Positions 37,414 through 45,977 of a stretch of 64,000 nt of DNA are shown here, in pieces. This stretch comes from Acidobacteriota bacterium (GTDB lineage Bacteria > Acidobacteriota > Holophagae > Holophagales > Holophagaceae). The notes below the pieces were generated by a model. It was not told where the DNA came from. It did not search any database and saw nothing but the letters and a program-made list of their open reading frames with translations. The number at the start of each line of letters is the position of its first letter. The stretch's first letter is position 1. Where the stretch lies: the NCBI GenBank assembly GCA_021794095.1, contig JAJYRN010000010.1, forward strand, positions 41,579-105,578. The letters run 5' to 3'. The position numbers were made by a program, and so were the translations under genes.

Positions 37414-38883
37414 ATGACCGCCGCCACCTGGGACGACCGCACCCCTTCTCGACGCTGTGACTGGATTGACCAGCTCCGCGGCTGGGCCGTGATCGTGATG
37501 ATCGAGGTCCATGTGGTGAACACCTGGCTGCGGGACGGCCTGCGGCCGGACTGGCTGAACTACCTGAACGGCCTGGTGGCGCCCAGCTTCACCCTGGCCG
37601 CGGGCTTCAGCCTAGTGCTCTCCACCTACCGGACCGATGGCACCCTGCGCCGCTTCTGGCCCGACACGGCCCGGCGCCTGGGCTTCATCCTGCTCTGCGC
37701 CTATGCCCTGCATGCCCCCGGCTTCACCCTGGCGGACTGGACGGTCCTCAGCACCACCCAGAAGCTGCGGGAACTGTTCAAGATGGATGTCCTCCAGTGC
37801 ATCGTCTACTCCCTGCTGATCCTGCACACCCTGGCCCGGCTCGTGCGGAACCCGCGGGTATTCACGTTCCTGGCCCTGACCCTGGCGATCCTGATCCCGC
37901 TGATCTCGCCTTACCTCTGGGCCACCGGCGTGGCCGATGGCCTTTGGCTGCCCATCCGGGGCTTCTTCAATGGCAACCCGGACCGCGGCGTCCAGGCCCT
38001 GTTCCCGCTCTTCCCCTGGCTGGCCTTCCCCGCCTTCGGTGCCTTTCTCGGCGGCATCTACCGCTGGCTGCGGGTGGAGGCGTCGGAGGGAAAGGCCCGG
38101 TTGTCCGAGGGCCGGTACCTTGGACTCCTCGCGCTCCTCGGAGTGGTGTGCCTCGTCTGGGGCCGGATGACTCAGCAGGCCTGGCTCTGGCAGGGCACCT
38201 GGGTCCAGCACGGGAATGTCTGGCTGCTCCACGGCCGTCATGGCAGCTGGACCTGGAATGAGCTGCTGGCCATCTCCAACACCACTCTGCCCAGCGTGGT
38301 GGCCCGCCTGGGCTGGATCATGCTGGGGGGCGCGGCCATGGGCAGCCTGGAACTGCTGCGCCCCCGCTGGAAGGGCCCGAACCCCGTGGAAGCCGCCAGC
38401 CGCGAATCCCTGCTGCTCTACATGCTGCACCTGAACCTGATTTTCGGCCTGATGCTCACGCCGCCGGTGGTGGCCCTCACGGGCTGGGACTGGCACAGCC
38501 TCGGCTGGACCGGAACGCTCTCCGTCGCCGCCGGCCTCATCGCCTGCAACCTCGCCGTGGGGGTCTGGTGGCAGAAGGTCCGCACCACACCCGAGCGCAT
38601 GCGGAACCTCCAGCGCAAGGCGGTGGCGCTGCTGGCCCTCTGGTTCCTGGTGGGGAGCTGGTGGACCCTCCGCTACTTCCTGCGGAGTCCCGAGTTGGCT
38701 CGGGAGCCCTACGCTTTCCTCAATGCCGCCCGCGAGCGGAAGGGCTTGGCCCCCACGCCGGATGGCCTCTGCCGGGATCCACAGGAGTACTTCCGCGAGG
38801 CGGCCCGCCGGGGCATCCGCCTGTCCCCAGAGATGCGGGCTGCGGTCACGGCCCAGATCCTCGCCCGGCGCGAAACGAGGTAG
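37414..38883 (+). CDS. DUF1624 / heparan-alpha-glucosaminide N-acetyltransferase-like membrane protein
   Basis: A 489-residue integral membrane protein with about ten hydrophobic segments. The N-terminal block DWIDQLRGWAVIVMIEVHVVN matches the catalytic-domain start of DUF1624 and related membrane acyltransferases (Arg and His in the first helix). Such proteins transfer acyl groups across the membrane onto sugars or other acceptors; the substrate here is unknown. The C-terminal ~70 residues are soluble and Arg-rich, ending in LSPEMRAAVTAQIL. The next gene starts 15 bases after the stop, so co-transcription is likely. Confidence 0.82.
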   Translation: MTAATWDDRTPSRRCDWIDQLRGWAVIVMIEVHVVNTWLRDGLRPDWLNYLNGLVAPSFTLAAGFSLVLSTYRTDGTLRRFWPDTARRLGFILLCAYALHAPGFTLADWTVLSTTQKLRELFKMDVLQCIVYSLLILHTLARLVRNPRVFTFLALTLAILIPLISPYLWATGVADGLWLPIRGFFNGNPDRGVQALFPLFPWLAFPAFGAFLGGIYRWLRVEASEGKARLSEGRYLGLLALLGVVCLVWGRMTQQAWLWQGTWVQHGNVWLLHGRHGSWTWNELLAISNTTLPSVVARLGWIMLGGAAMGSLELLRPRWKGPNPVEAASRESLLLYMLHLNLIFGLMLTPPVVALTGWDWHSLGWTGTLSVAAGLIACNLAVGVWWQKVRTTPERMRNLQRKAVALLALWFLVGSWWTLRYFLRSPELAREPYAFLNAARERKGLAPTPDGLCRDPQEYFREAARRGIRLSPEMRAAVTAQILARRETR

Positions 38884-38898
38884 GATGGGGGTTCGCCC

Positions 38899-40149
38899 AT
38901 GGCCGACCCCAGCAGTAGCGCCCCGACCCCCTGGCTGCTCGCAGCGGCCGCCTGCATCCTGGCTTACCGCCTGACGCTGGTGGCGCTGCTGGCCGCCTTC
39001 CACGCCCTGCCCTCCCTCCAGCGGCGGCGGATGCTGGAGGAGGGCGCGGTCCGGAATGCCCGGCTGGCGGCCCTCCTCGAGCGCCCCCGCAGCCTCGGCA
39101 TGGGGCTCGAGTTCATCGTCCAGCTCCTGCTACTGGTGTTTTTGGCCCTGCTCTGGCCTTTCCACGGGGCCATCCCGGGCGGCGGATGGGTGCTGGGCCC
39201 GCTGGTGGTCCTGGGCCTCTGGGCCCTGGATCTCGCGGCACCGGCCCACCTCACCTCCGGCGATCCATCGTTCTGGCTGACCCGCCTCTTCCCCGCCTAC
39301 GCGCCCCTCCAGCCACTCGTGGAGCCCCTGGTCGCCCCCCTGGCCCGGATCATCGAACGGCGGCAGGCCGAGGAGCGCGAGGGCACGGAGGAGGATTCCA
39401 CCGAGGAGGCCGTCACCGCGCTGCTGGAGGAGGGCGAGGCGGAAGGCATCCTGGAAGCCGAAGATCGCGAACTGATCCGCAACGTCGTCACCTTCGGCGA
39501 CACCGTGGTGCGCGAGGTGATGACGCCCCGCACCCGCATCGCCGCCCTGCCCCTGGAAGCCTCCCTTCCGGAGGCCTGGCGGGCCTTCACGGAGACCCGC
39601 CATTCGCGTCTGCCCGTGTACGAGGGCGGCATTGACCACATCCGCGGCGTCCTGCTGCTGAAGGATCTCATGCAGCTCCCCGACCAGGCCCAGGCTCCCC
39701 TGGCGGGGCTGCTGAAGCCGCCCCTCTTCGTGCCGGAGAGCAAGCCCGTCCCCGACCTGTTGCGCGAAATGCAGCGCACCCGCACCCAGCTCGCCATCGT
39801 CGTGGACGAGTTCGGCGGCGTCTCCGGGCTCGCCACCGTGGAGGATCTGCTCGAGGAGGTCTTCGGCGAGATCCGGGATGAGCACGAGGCCGCGGCGGAA
39901 GTGGTGGAACAGGCGCCGGGCGTCTTCCTCGTCTCGGGCCAGGCCCATGTGGAGGATGTGGCCCAGCGCCTCGACCTCGCCTGGGAGCGGGATGGCTTCG
40001 ACACCCTGGCCGGCCTGGTGATGGCCCGCCTGGGCCGGGTGCCGAGACCCCAGGAATCCGTCGCCGTCGAAGGCGCCCGGCTGACCGTGCTGCGCATGGA
40101 AGGAACCCGCATCAGCCTCGTGAGGGTGGAGCGGGGCGGACCCCAGTGA
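38899..40149 (+). CDS. CNNM/CorC-family (HlyC-like) transporter with CBS domains
   Basis: A 416-residue protein with an N-terminal membrane region of about three helices (DUF21-like but poorly conserved), then a CBS pair (VMTPRTRIAALPLEASLPEA, RTQLAIVVDEFGGVSGLATVEDLLEEVFGEI) and a C-terminal CorC/HlyC transporter-associated domain (VSGQAHVEDVAQRLDL). The family is linked to Mg/Co efflux and to metal homeostasis; the haemolysin name is historical. The DEFGG-x-GLAT-x-EDLLEE motif is very typical. It follows the DUF1624 gene closely. A 34-nt hairpin element lies 10 bases after the stop. Confidence 0.9.
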   Translation: MADPSSSAPTPWLLAAAACILAYRLTLVALLAAFHALPSLQRRRMLEEGAVRNARLAALLERPRSLGMGLEFIVQLLLLVFLALLWPFHGAIPGGGWVLGPLVVLGLWALDLAAPAHLTSGDPSFWLTRLFPAYAPLQPLVEPLVAPLARIIERRQAEEREGTEEDSTEEAVTALLEEGEAEGILEAEDRELIRNVVTFGDTVVREVMTPRTRIAALPLEASLPEAWRAFTETRHSRLPVYEGGIDHIRGVLLLKDLMQLPDQAQAPLAGLLKPPLFVPESKPVPDLLREMQRTRTQLAIVVDEFGGVSGLATVEDLLEEVFGEIRDEHEAAAEVVEQAPGVFLVSGQAHVEDVAQRLDLAWERDGFDTLAGLVMARLGRVPRPQESVAVEGARLTVLRMEGTRISLVRVERGGPQ

Positions 40150-40159
40150 GGGCTCGGCG

Positions 40160-40193
40160 GGCTCGCGGGCCTGCGGCCCACGAGGTAGGAAAG
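40160..40193 (+). repeat. 34-nt palindromic element (TGC-loop family), copy 2
   Basis: A 10-bp stem (CTCGCGGGCC / GGCCCACGAG, one mismatch) around a TGC loop, followed by GTAGGAAAG. Length, loop and tail match the element at 32876; several stem bases differ in both arms together. It starts 10 bases after the CNNM-family stop codon and before the GH113-like gene. Confidence 0.7.
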
Positions 40194-40245
40194 GCTTTTC
40201 TATCTCCAGGATCCAGCCGCTAGGCTGAAGCCTGGAGCCCGTTGC

Positions 40246-41505
40246 ATGATCCGCCGCCTCATCGCCCTTCTCGCCCTCCTCGGCCTACCCTTCGCGCTCT
40301 GGCTCGTCCATCGCATGCATCAGCGCATGCTGGTGCCCCAGCCCCGGGGCATGGTGCTGGGGCTCTACGCGGGGGATCCTGAGTACGACTACCGCGCGGA
40401 GCTGGACCAGATCGCCGCCTCGGGCGCCACCTGCGTGAGCCTGCAGGCCATCTACCGCATGGACACCTACCACAGCAACGACATCCGGCGGCATCCCACC
40501 TCCAGTCCCACCGATGCCGCCCTGCTGCGGACCTTCCGCGAGGCGAAGGTCCGGGGCCTCCGCATGATGTTCTTCCCCACCATCAACCTGCGGAACGAGG
40601 CAGAGAACGATACCTGGTGGCGCGGCAACATCGAGCCTCGCGACTGGGATCTCTGGTGGAAGAACTACACCGCCTTCAATGTCCACCTGGCCTCCCTGGC
40701 CCAGCGGGGCGGCGTGGAGTGGTATTCCCTCGGCACGGAGATGGCTTCCACCCACCGGTTCCCCGACCGCTGGTGCGCCCTGGCCGCGGCCGTGCGCAAG
40801 GTCTTCAAGGGCAAGCTGGTCTACAGCGTGAACTTCGACAGCCACGACAGCTTCACCTTCGGGCGCTGCCTCGATGTCATCGGCATGAACACCTACGATC
40901 CCATCGCCAAGCACGAGGACCATCCCACCCCCGCCCAGATCCGCGATGCCTGGTGGTGGATCGTCTACAAGGCCCGCACCCTCATGGCCCGCTTCGACCG
41001 GCCGGTCATGATCACGGAAGTGGGCTATCCCTCCGTGCGCCATGCCAACACTGGCCCCTGGGACTTCCGCTCGGACAACCCGGTGGACCTGGAATTGCAG
41101 AATGAGCTGCTGCGCGGCACCTTCGGTGTGCTGCGGAACTGGAGTGATGGCGCGGCCGTCTTCTACTACCTCTACGGCGAGAACCTCGGCCACGGGCCCA
41201 TCGGCGGCCCACAAGACCGCACGTACGCGGTGTGGGGCAAGCCGGCCCAGGCCACCCTGGAAGCCTACTTCCGCGAGCCCATCTGGGAGGGCCGCATCCC
41301 CCCGAAGCCGGGGGATATCCACGAGGCCATGATCCAGTCCCTGGCCGCCGCCCACCGAAAGGTGCGGGACTACGAGGATGCCGTCCTGCCGCCCTGGGTG
41401 GTGGCGTGGGAGGCCGCCCACCCGGCCGATGCCGCCGAGGCCCAGGCCATCCTGGCCAAGGAACCGGTCCCCGCTCACAAGATTCCCAAGGGCTCCGAGG
41501 GCTGA
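40246..41505 (+). CDS. Glycoside hydrolase family 113-like protein
   Basis: A 419-residue TIM-barrel glycosidase candidate. An N-terminal hydrophobic segment (residues about 3-20) acts as a signal anchor. The acid/base Glu is likely in WYSLGTEMAS and the nucleophile in PVMITEVGYPS, matching the strand-4/strand-7 pattern of clan GH-A families such as GH113. SLQAIYRMDTYHSNDIRRHP and MMFFPTINL are further family-like blocks. Known GH113 members act on mannan; the substrate here is unknown. The response regulator gene starts 25 bases later on the same strand, so the two may be co-transcribed. Confidence 0.75.
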   Translation: MIRRLIALLALLGLPFALWLVHRMHQRMLVPQPRGMVLGLYAGDPEYDYRAELDQIAASGATCVSLQAIYRMDTYHSNDIRRHPTSSPTDAALLRTFREAKVRGLRMMFFPTINLRNEAENDTWWRGNIEPRDWDLWWKNYTAFNVHLASLAQRGGVEWYSLGTEMASTHRFPDRWCALAAAVRKVFKGKLVYSVNFDSHDSFTFGRCLDVIGMNTYDPIAKHEDHPTPAQIRDAWWWIVYKARTLMARFDRPVMITEVGYPSVRHANTGPWDFRSDNPVDLELQNELLRGTFGVLRNWSDGAAVFYYLYGENLGHGPIGGPQDRTYAVWGKPAQATLEAYFREPIWEGRIPPKPGDIHEAMIQSLAAAHRKVRDYEDAVLPPWVVAWEAAHPADAAEAQAILAKEPVPAHKIPKGSEG

Positions 41506-41530
41506 CCGGCTATCCTCACGGGGTACTGCC

Positions 41531-42262
41531 ATGCCCCTGCCTCCCCGCCCCCGCCCCCTCGCCCACACCGACACCCCCACCAAAACCCTTCTGGTGGTGG
41601 AGGACGATCGTGCCACCCAGAGCCTCTACCGGCAGGGACTGAAGGGGCTCCAGGGCTTCCGCGTCCTCCTGGCGGCCGACGGCGTCCAGGCCCTGGAGAT
41701 CCTCCGCACCGAGCCGGTGAATGTCCTGGTGACGGACCTCAACATGCCGGTCATGGATGGCTTCCACCTCATCGCCCAGACCAGCCGCCTCTACCCCCAG
41801 GTGCCCATCATCGTCATGACCGGTCTCGGGGAAAGCCAGCACCAGAACACCCCGCTCCAGCTCGGGGCCGTGCGCATCCTCTCCAAGCCGCCCCGCCTGT
41901 CGCTCCTGATGGACGAGATCCGGGCCGCGGCCCTCTTCGAGCCCTCCGGCCTGGTCCGGGGCATTGGCCTGAACAGCCTGCTCCAGCTGCTCAACTGGGA
42001 AACCAAATCCTGCACCCTCACCGTGAAGTCCGAGGCGGGCATGGGGCTGCTCTACCTCAAGGCCGGCGAGCTGGTCCACGCCGCCTATCGGGATCTGGAG
42101 GGGCTGCCGGCAGCCTACGAAATCCTCACCTGGGATCGCCCCGACATCGAGTTCGTGGACACCTGCCGGGTGGAGCCCAGCATGGATCTGCCCCTCACCG
42201 AACTGCTCCTGAACGCGGCCATGATCGTGGACCACCGCCCCATGGATGCCGGAGGGGCTTGA
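41531..42262 (+). CDS. Response regulator with C-terminal DUF4388 (PATAN) domain
   Basis: A 243-residue protein. Residues about 18-135 form a receiver domain (VVEDDRATQSLY, phospho-acceptor Asp in VTDLNMPVMDG, Lys in LSKPPR). The C-terminal part (LNSLLQLLNWETKSCTLTV, then GLLYLKAGELVHA) is a PATAN/DUF4388 domain, a protein-interaction module common in delta-proteobacteria and related lineages. No DNA-binding domain is present, so output is probably through protein contacts, for example with motility or polarity proteins. The start at 41531 removes a non-conserved extension. No histidine kinase is adjacent. Confidence 0.88.
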   Translation: MPLPPRPRPLAHTDTPTKTLLVVEDDRATQSLYRQGLKGLQGFRVLLAADGVQALEILRTEPVNVLVTDLNMPVMDGFHLIAQTSRLYPQVPIIVMTGLGESQHQNTPLQLGAVRILSKPPRLSLLMDEIRAAALFEPSGLVRGIGLNSLLQLLNWETKSCTLTVKSEAGMGLLYLKAGELVHAAYRDLEGLPAAYEILTWDRPDIEFVDTCRVEPSMDLPLTELLLNAAMIVDHRPMDAGGA

Positions 42263-42390
42263 CAGTTCGTCAGGCCTCTCCCCTGGGACTTTCGTCAAAA
42301 TCACAGACCGGACCGGGCCAAAGCGAGAAGGGTTTGGAATAATGACGCCTGAGTCCCCCTCCGGGCCCCCATTCCCATAGGCAGGTATCC

Positions 42391-43635
42391 ATGTCCATGC
42401 TGAAGCCCTTCCGCGCCCACCGGCCCCGGCCCGACCTCGCAGGACAGGTTGCCGCCGTTCCCTACGATGTCGTCAACACCGAGGAGGCCCGGGCGCTGGC
42501 GAAGGGCAATCCCCACTCCTTCCTGCATGTGGGGCGCCCTGAGATTGACCTGCCCGGCAACGTGGATATCCACGCCGACGCCGTCTATGCCAAGGGCGTG
42601 GAGAACCTCCGGAAGATGATTGACAGCGGCGTCCTCTTCCAGGACGAGGCCGCCTGCTTCTACGTCTACCAGCAGCGTATGGGCGATCACGTCCAGGCCG
42701 GCCTCGTCGGCCTCTGCTCCGTGGCGGAGTACGAGGATGGCCGCATCAAGCGCCACGAGTTCACCCGCAAGGACAAGGAGGATGATCGCACCCGCCATGT
42801 CACCGAGCAGGCGGCCAACGCCGAGCCGGTGTTCCTGGCCTATCGCGCCGTCCCCTACATTGACCACATCGTGAATGACATCCGGAAGCTGCCGCCGGCC
42901 TACGACATCGTCACGCCGGATGGCATCGGCCACACGGTGTGGGTGGTTTCCGGCGAGACGGTGATCTATGAGCTGGTGCACCTCTTCAACGGGGTGGAGG
43001 CCCTCTACATCGCCGATGGCCACCACCGCACCGCCGCCGCCATCCGCTACGGCCAGGCCCGCCGCGCCGAGGCCAAGGGCCTCGAACTGGATGGCGAGGA
43101 GCCCTGGGAGAGCTTCATGGCGGTGCTCTTCCCCCACGACCAGCTCAAGATCATGGACTACAACCGCGTGGTGAAGGATCTCAACGGCCTCACTCCGGAT
43201 GCCTTCATGGGCCAGGTGAAGGCGCGCTTTGACGTGGCCCTCACCGATGACCGCAACCCCAAGGCACCCGCCACCTTCGGGATGTACCTGGGCGGTTCCT
43301 GGTACGAGCTGAAGGCCAAGCCCGGCACCTATCCCGCCACTGATCCCGTCCGCGGCCTCGATGTGAGCATCCTCCAGGAGAACCTCCTGGCGCCGGTCCT
43401 GGGCATCCAGGATCCCCGCACCGACACGCGGATTGATTTCGTGGGTGGCATCCGCGGCATGGACGAGCTGGAGCGCCGTGTGAACGCGGGCTACGCCGTG
43501 GCCTTCTCGCTCTTCCCGACCTCCCTCACCCAGCTCATGAACGTGGCCGATGCCGGCGAAGTCATGCCCCCCAAATCCACCTGGTTCGAGCCCAAACTGC
43601 GCTCCGGGCTGCTGGTGCGCATGTACGAAGGATAA
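42391..43635 (+). CDS. DUF1015 family protein, first gene of the serA-serC cluster
   Basis: A 414-residue cytoplasmic protein of DUF1015. Diagnostic blocks are the N-terminal VAAVPYDVVNTEEARALA, then FLHVGRPEIDLP, YVYQQRMGDH, LYIADGHHRTAAA and the C-terminal FSLFPTSLTQLMNVADAGEVMPPKSTWFEPKLRSGL. The biochemical role is unknown, but the family includes ParB/Srx-like folds, and its genes are repeatedly found beside serine-biosynthesis genes, as here. A long palindrome follows the stop. A function in serine metabolism is inferred from context only. Confidence 0.9.
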   Translation: MSMLKPFRAHRPRPDLAGQVAAVPYDVVNTEEARALAKGNPHSFLHVGRPEIDLPGNVDIHADAVYAKGVENLRKMIDSGVLFQDEAACFYVYQQRMGDHVQAGLVGLCSVAEYEDGRIKRHEFTRKDKEDDRTRHVTEQAANAEPVFLAYRAVPYIDHIVNDIRKLPPAYDIVTPDGIGHTVWVVSGETVIYELVHLFNGVEALYIADGHHRTAAAIRYGQARRAEAKGLELDGEEPWESFMAVLFPHDQLKIMDYNRVVKDLNGLTPDAFMGQVKARFDVALTDDRNPKAPATFGMYLGGSWYELKAKPGTYPATDPVRGLDVSILQENLLAPVLGIQDPRTDTRIDFVGGIRGMDELERRVNAGYAVAFSLFPTSLTQLMNVADAGEVMPPKSTWFEPKLRSGLLVRMYEG

Positions 43636-43642
43636 GAAGATC

Positions 43643-43720
43643 CACCGCCAAGACGCCAAGGGCGCCAAGAAAAGAGCTTCTTCTTGTGGATTCCTTGGCG
43701 TTCTTGGCGTCTTGGCGGTG
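43643..43720. repeat. Iterated-unit palindrome, copy 2 (between DUF1015 gene and serA)
   Basis: The 27-nt left arm (43643-43669) is built from CCGCCAAGA, CGCCAAGGG and CGCCAAG; the right arm (43694-43720) pairs with it over all 27 positions with two G-T pairs. The 24-nt loop is A/G- and T-rich. As RNA this is a very stable intercistronic hairpin between co-directional genes. Confidence 0.85.
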
Positions 43721-43758
43721 ATTCATTTTCTGTTCACTTTGGATAAATCGGAGTCCCC

Positions 43759-44631
43759 ATGCACATCCTCATCGCTGATGCCTTCGACGCCAAGCTGCCC
43801 GAGCGCCTGTCGGCCTTCGGCACCGTCAGTTCGGACCTGGCCACCCTCGACCAGGCCCAGGTCCTCCTTGTCCGCTCCAAGACCCAGGTGAACGCTGATC
43901 TGGTGGCCAAGGCCCCGAACCTCAAGCTCGTCATCCGGGGCGGTGTGGGCATGGATAACGTGGACAAGAAGCTGTGCGCCGAGAAGGGCATCCAGGCCCT
44001 CAACACGCCCCGGGCCAGCAGCGTGGCCGTGGCGGAGATGACCCTGGCCTTCATGCTCGCCATCCCCGCCCGCCTCATCGAGGCCCACATGTCCATGAAG
44101 GAGGGCAAGTTCCTCAAGAGCGAGCTGAAGCGCACGGAGCTCTTCAAGAAGACCCTCGGCCTCATCGGCGCGGGCGCCATCGCCACGGAGGTCGCCAAGC
44201 GGGCCCAGGCCTTCGGCATGGAGGTGGTCGCCTTCGATCCCTTCCTGAAGGCGCATCCCATCGCGAAGCTGGTCAGCCTCGACGAGCTGGCCGCCAAGTC
44301 CGACGTCATCAGCCTGCACACCCCGCTGACGGACGAGACCCGGGGCATGATCAACGCCGCCTACCTCGCCAAGATGAAGGATGGCGTGATCCTCATCAAC
44401 ACCGGCCGGGGCAAGTGCGTGAACGAGGCCGATCTCGCAGCCGCCCTGCAGAGCGGCAAGGTCCGCGCCTTCGGCACCGATGTCTGGCACAGCGATCCCC
44501 CGGCGCCCGACAGCCCCCTGCTCTCCGCGCCCAACGTCTTCATGTCCCCCCACATCGGCGGCAGCTCCAAGGAGAATCTCGGGCGCATCGGCGACGAAGT
44601 GGTGGCCATCCTGTCGGATTTCAAAGGCTGA
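43759..44631 (+). CDS. serA: D-3-phosphoglycerate dehydrogenase-like D-2-hydroxyacid dehydrogenase
   Basis: A 290-residue NAD-dependent dehydrogenase that probably oxidises 3-phosphoglycerate, the first step of serine synthesis. The Rossmann motif is GLIGAGAIATE, substrate and catalytic blocks are IRGGVGMDNVD, NTGRGKCVNEADL and SPHIGGSSKEN (catalytic His). It is a short form: the C-terminal ACT and intervening domains of long SerA are missing, so serine feedback through ACT is not expected. Position between DUF1015 and serC supports the assignment. Iterated palindromes lie directly before and after the gene. Confidence 0.9.
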   Translation: MHILIADAFDAKLPERLSAFGTVSSDLATLDQAQVLLVRSKTQVNADLVAKAPNLKLVIRGGVGMDNVDKKLCAEKGIQALNTPRASSVAVAEMTLAFMLAIPARLIEAHMSMKEGKFLKSELKRTELFKKTLGLIGAGAIATEVAKRAQAFGMEVVAFDPFLKAHPIAKLVSLDELAAKSDVISLHTPLTDETRGMINAAYLAKMKDGVILINTGRGKCVNEADLAAALQSGKVRAFGTDVWHSDPPAPDSPLLSAPNVFMSPHIGGSSKENLGRIGDEVVAILSDFKG

Positions 44632-44703
44632 AACCGCGAAAGCCACGAAATGGCGCCAAAATAGACACCTTCCTTTTCGCGTTCTTTAGCGGCTTTCGCG
44701 GTT
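44632..44703. repeat. Iterated-unit palindrome, copy 3 (between serA and serC)
   Basis: Outer arms AACCGCGAAAGCC (44632-44644) and GGCTTTCGCGGTT (44691-44703) pair perfectly over 13 bp. Inside, CACGAAA and CGCCAAAA on the left face TTTTCGCG and TTCTTTAG on the right, with weaker pairing. It begins at the first base after the serA stop codon and ends 22 bp before the serC start. Confidence 0.75.
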
Positions 44704-44725
44704 CCATTCATTCCAGGAGGTTCCC

Positions 44726-45823
44726 ATGACCTATCGCGTGATCAACTTCTACGCCGGCCCCGCGGGGCTGCCCCTGCCCGCCCTCGAGCGCGCCCAGGCG
44801 GAGCTGCTGGACTTCGCCGACACCGGCATGTCCGTCATGGAGGTCAGCCACCGCTCGAAGGAGTACGACGCGGTGCACGAGGAGGCCATCGCCCTCACGA
44901 AGGAACTGCTGGGCCTTCCGGCCAACTACAAGGTGCTGCTGCTCCAGGGCGGCGCCCACCTCAGCTTCGGCATGATCCCCATGAATCTGCTGCGGGGCGG
45001 CCGGAAGGCCGACTACATCGTCACGGGCAACTGGGCCGAGAAGGCCACCAAGGAGGCCAAGCTCGTGGCCGGCGACAACGTCCGCGTGGCCGCCTCCACC
45101 AAGGACGAGAAGTTCGCCCGGCTGCCCAAGGCCTCCGAGCTGAAGATCGGCGAGGACAGTGCCTTCGTCCACTTCACCTCCAATAACACGGTGGAAGGCA
45201 CCCAGTGGCAGGACTTCCCGAAGACGGACAAGCCCTACGTCTGCGACATGTCGTCCGACATCATGTGGCGCCCCTTCGACGTCTCCCCCTTCGGCCTCAT
45301 CTACGCCGGCGCCCAGAAGAACCTCGGCCCCTCGGGCGTCACGCTCACCATCATCCGCGAGGACTTCCTCGAGATGTGCGAGGCCCAGGACCTGCCCAGC
45401 TACCTGCGTTTCAAGATCCACGCCGAGAAGAACTCGCTCTACAACACACCCCCTACGTTTGGCATCTACATCCTGCGAAACGTGCTGGCCTACAACAAGA
45501 GCATCGGCGGTCTGAAGGCCATTGAGGCCAACAACCGCAAGAAGGGCGAGCTGCTCTACGGCTGCATTGACAAGCACGCCGGCTTCTACAAGGGCTTCGT
45601 CACCGAGAAGGCCGACCGCAGCCTCATGAACGTGGACTTCTTCCTGCCCAGCCCCGAGTTGGACGACCGCTTCGTGAAGGAGGCCAAGGCCGCCGGCATG
45701 GTGGGCCTGAAGGGCTACCGGGACATCGGCGGCATCCGCGTCTCCACCTACAACGCCGTGAGCGTGCAGGATGTGGAGACCCTGGTGGCCTTCATGGAAT
45801 CGTTCGTCCAGAAAAACGGCTGA
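44726..45823 (+). CDS. serC: Phosphoserine aminotransferase SerC
   Basis: A 365-residue PLP enzyme of the class V fold that converts 3-phosphohydroxypyruvate to phosphoserine, with glutamate as donor. Typical blocks: NFYAGPAGLPLPAL, GMSVMEVSHRSKEYD, LLQGGAHLSFGMIP and the PLP-binding Lys in YAGAQKNLGPSGVTL. Length is normal. AGGAGG lies six bases upstream of the start. It follows serA in the same direction and forms the second enzyme of the pathway; a SerB phosphatase is not seen. A 47-nt palindromic element begins exactly 6 bases after the stop. Confidence 0.96.
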   Translation: MTYRVINFYAGPAGLPLPALERAQAELLDFADTGMSVMEVSHRSKEYDAVHEEAIALTKELLGLPANYKVLLLQGGAHLSFGMIPMNLLRGGRKADYIVTGNWAEKATKEAKLVAGDNVRVAASTKDEKFARLPKASELKIGEDSAFVHFTSNNTVEGTQWQDFPKTDKPYVCDMSSDIMWRPFDVSPFGLIYAGAQKNLGPSGVTLTIIREDFLEMCEAQDLPSYLRFKIHAEKNSLYNTPPTFGIYILRNVLAYNKSIGGLKAIEANNRKKGELLYGCIDKHAGFYKGFVTEKADRSLMNVDFFLPSPELDDRFVKEAKAAGMVGLKGYRDIGGIRVSTYNAVSVQDVETLVAFMESFVQKNG

Positions 45824-45829
45824 CAGGCA

Positions 45830-45876
45830 CGAGGGGGGACCGCCTGCTCGCCTTTGGTTCGCGACGTCCCCCCTCG
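45830..45876 (+). repeat. 47-nt palindromic element after serC
   Basis: Arms CGAGGGGGGAC and GTCCCCCCTCG pair perfectly over 11 bp around a 25-nt loop starting CGCCTGCTCGCC. Arm and loop lengths are identical to the copies after the chemoreceptor gene (17914) and gluQ (53163). It starts exactly 6 bases after the serC stop codon. No T-run follows; the downstream sequence is C-rich. Confidence 0.8.
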
Positions 45877-45977
45877 GCCCTCCCGTCTGGCACCCTTCAC
45901 CATTCTTGGGTCCAGGATGCTTCTGGCCGATGAGCCCCTGTCGTGACTGGTTTCACCTGAGGGGACGCCTCCCATCC

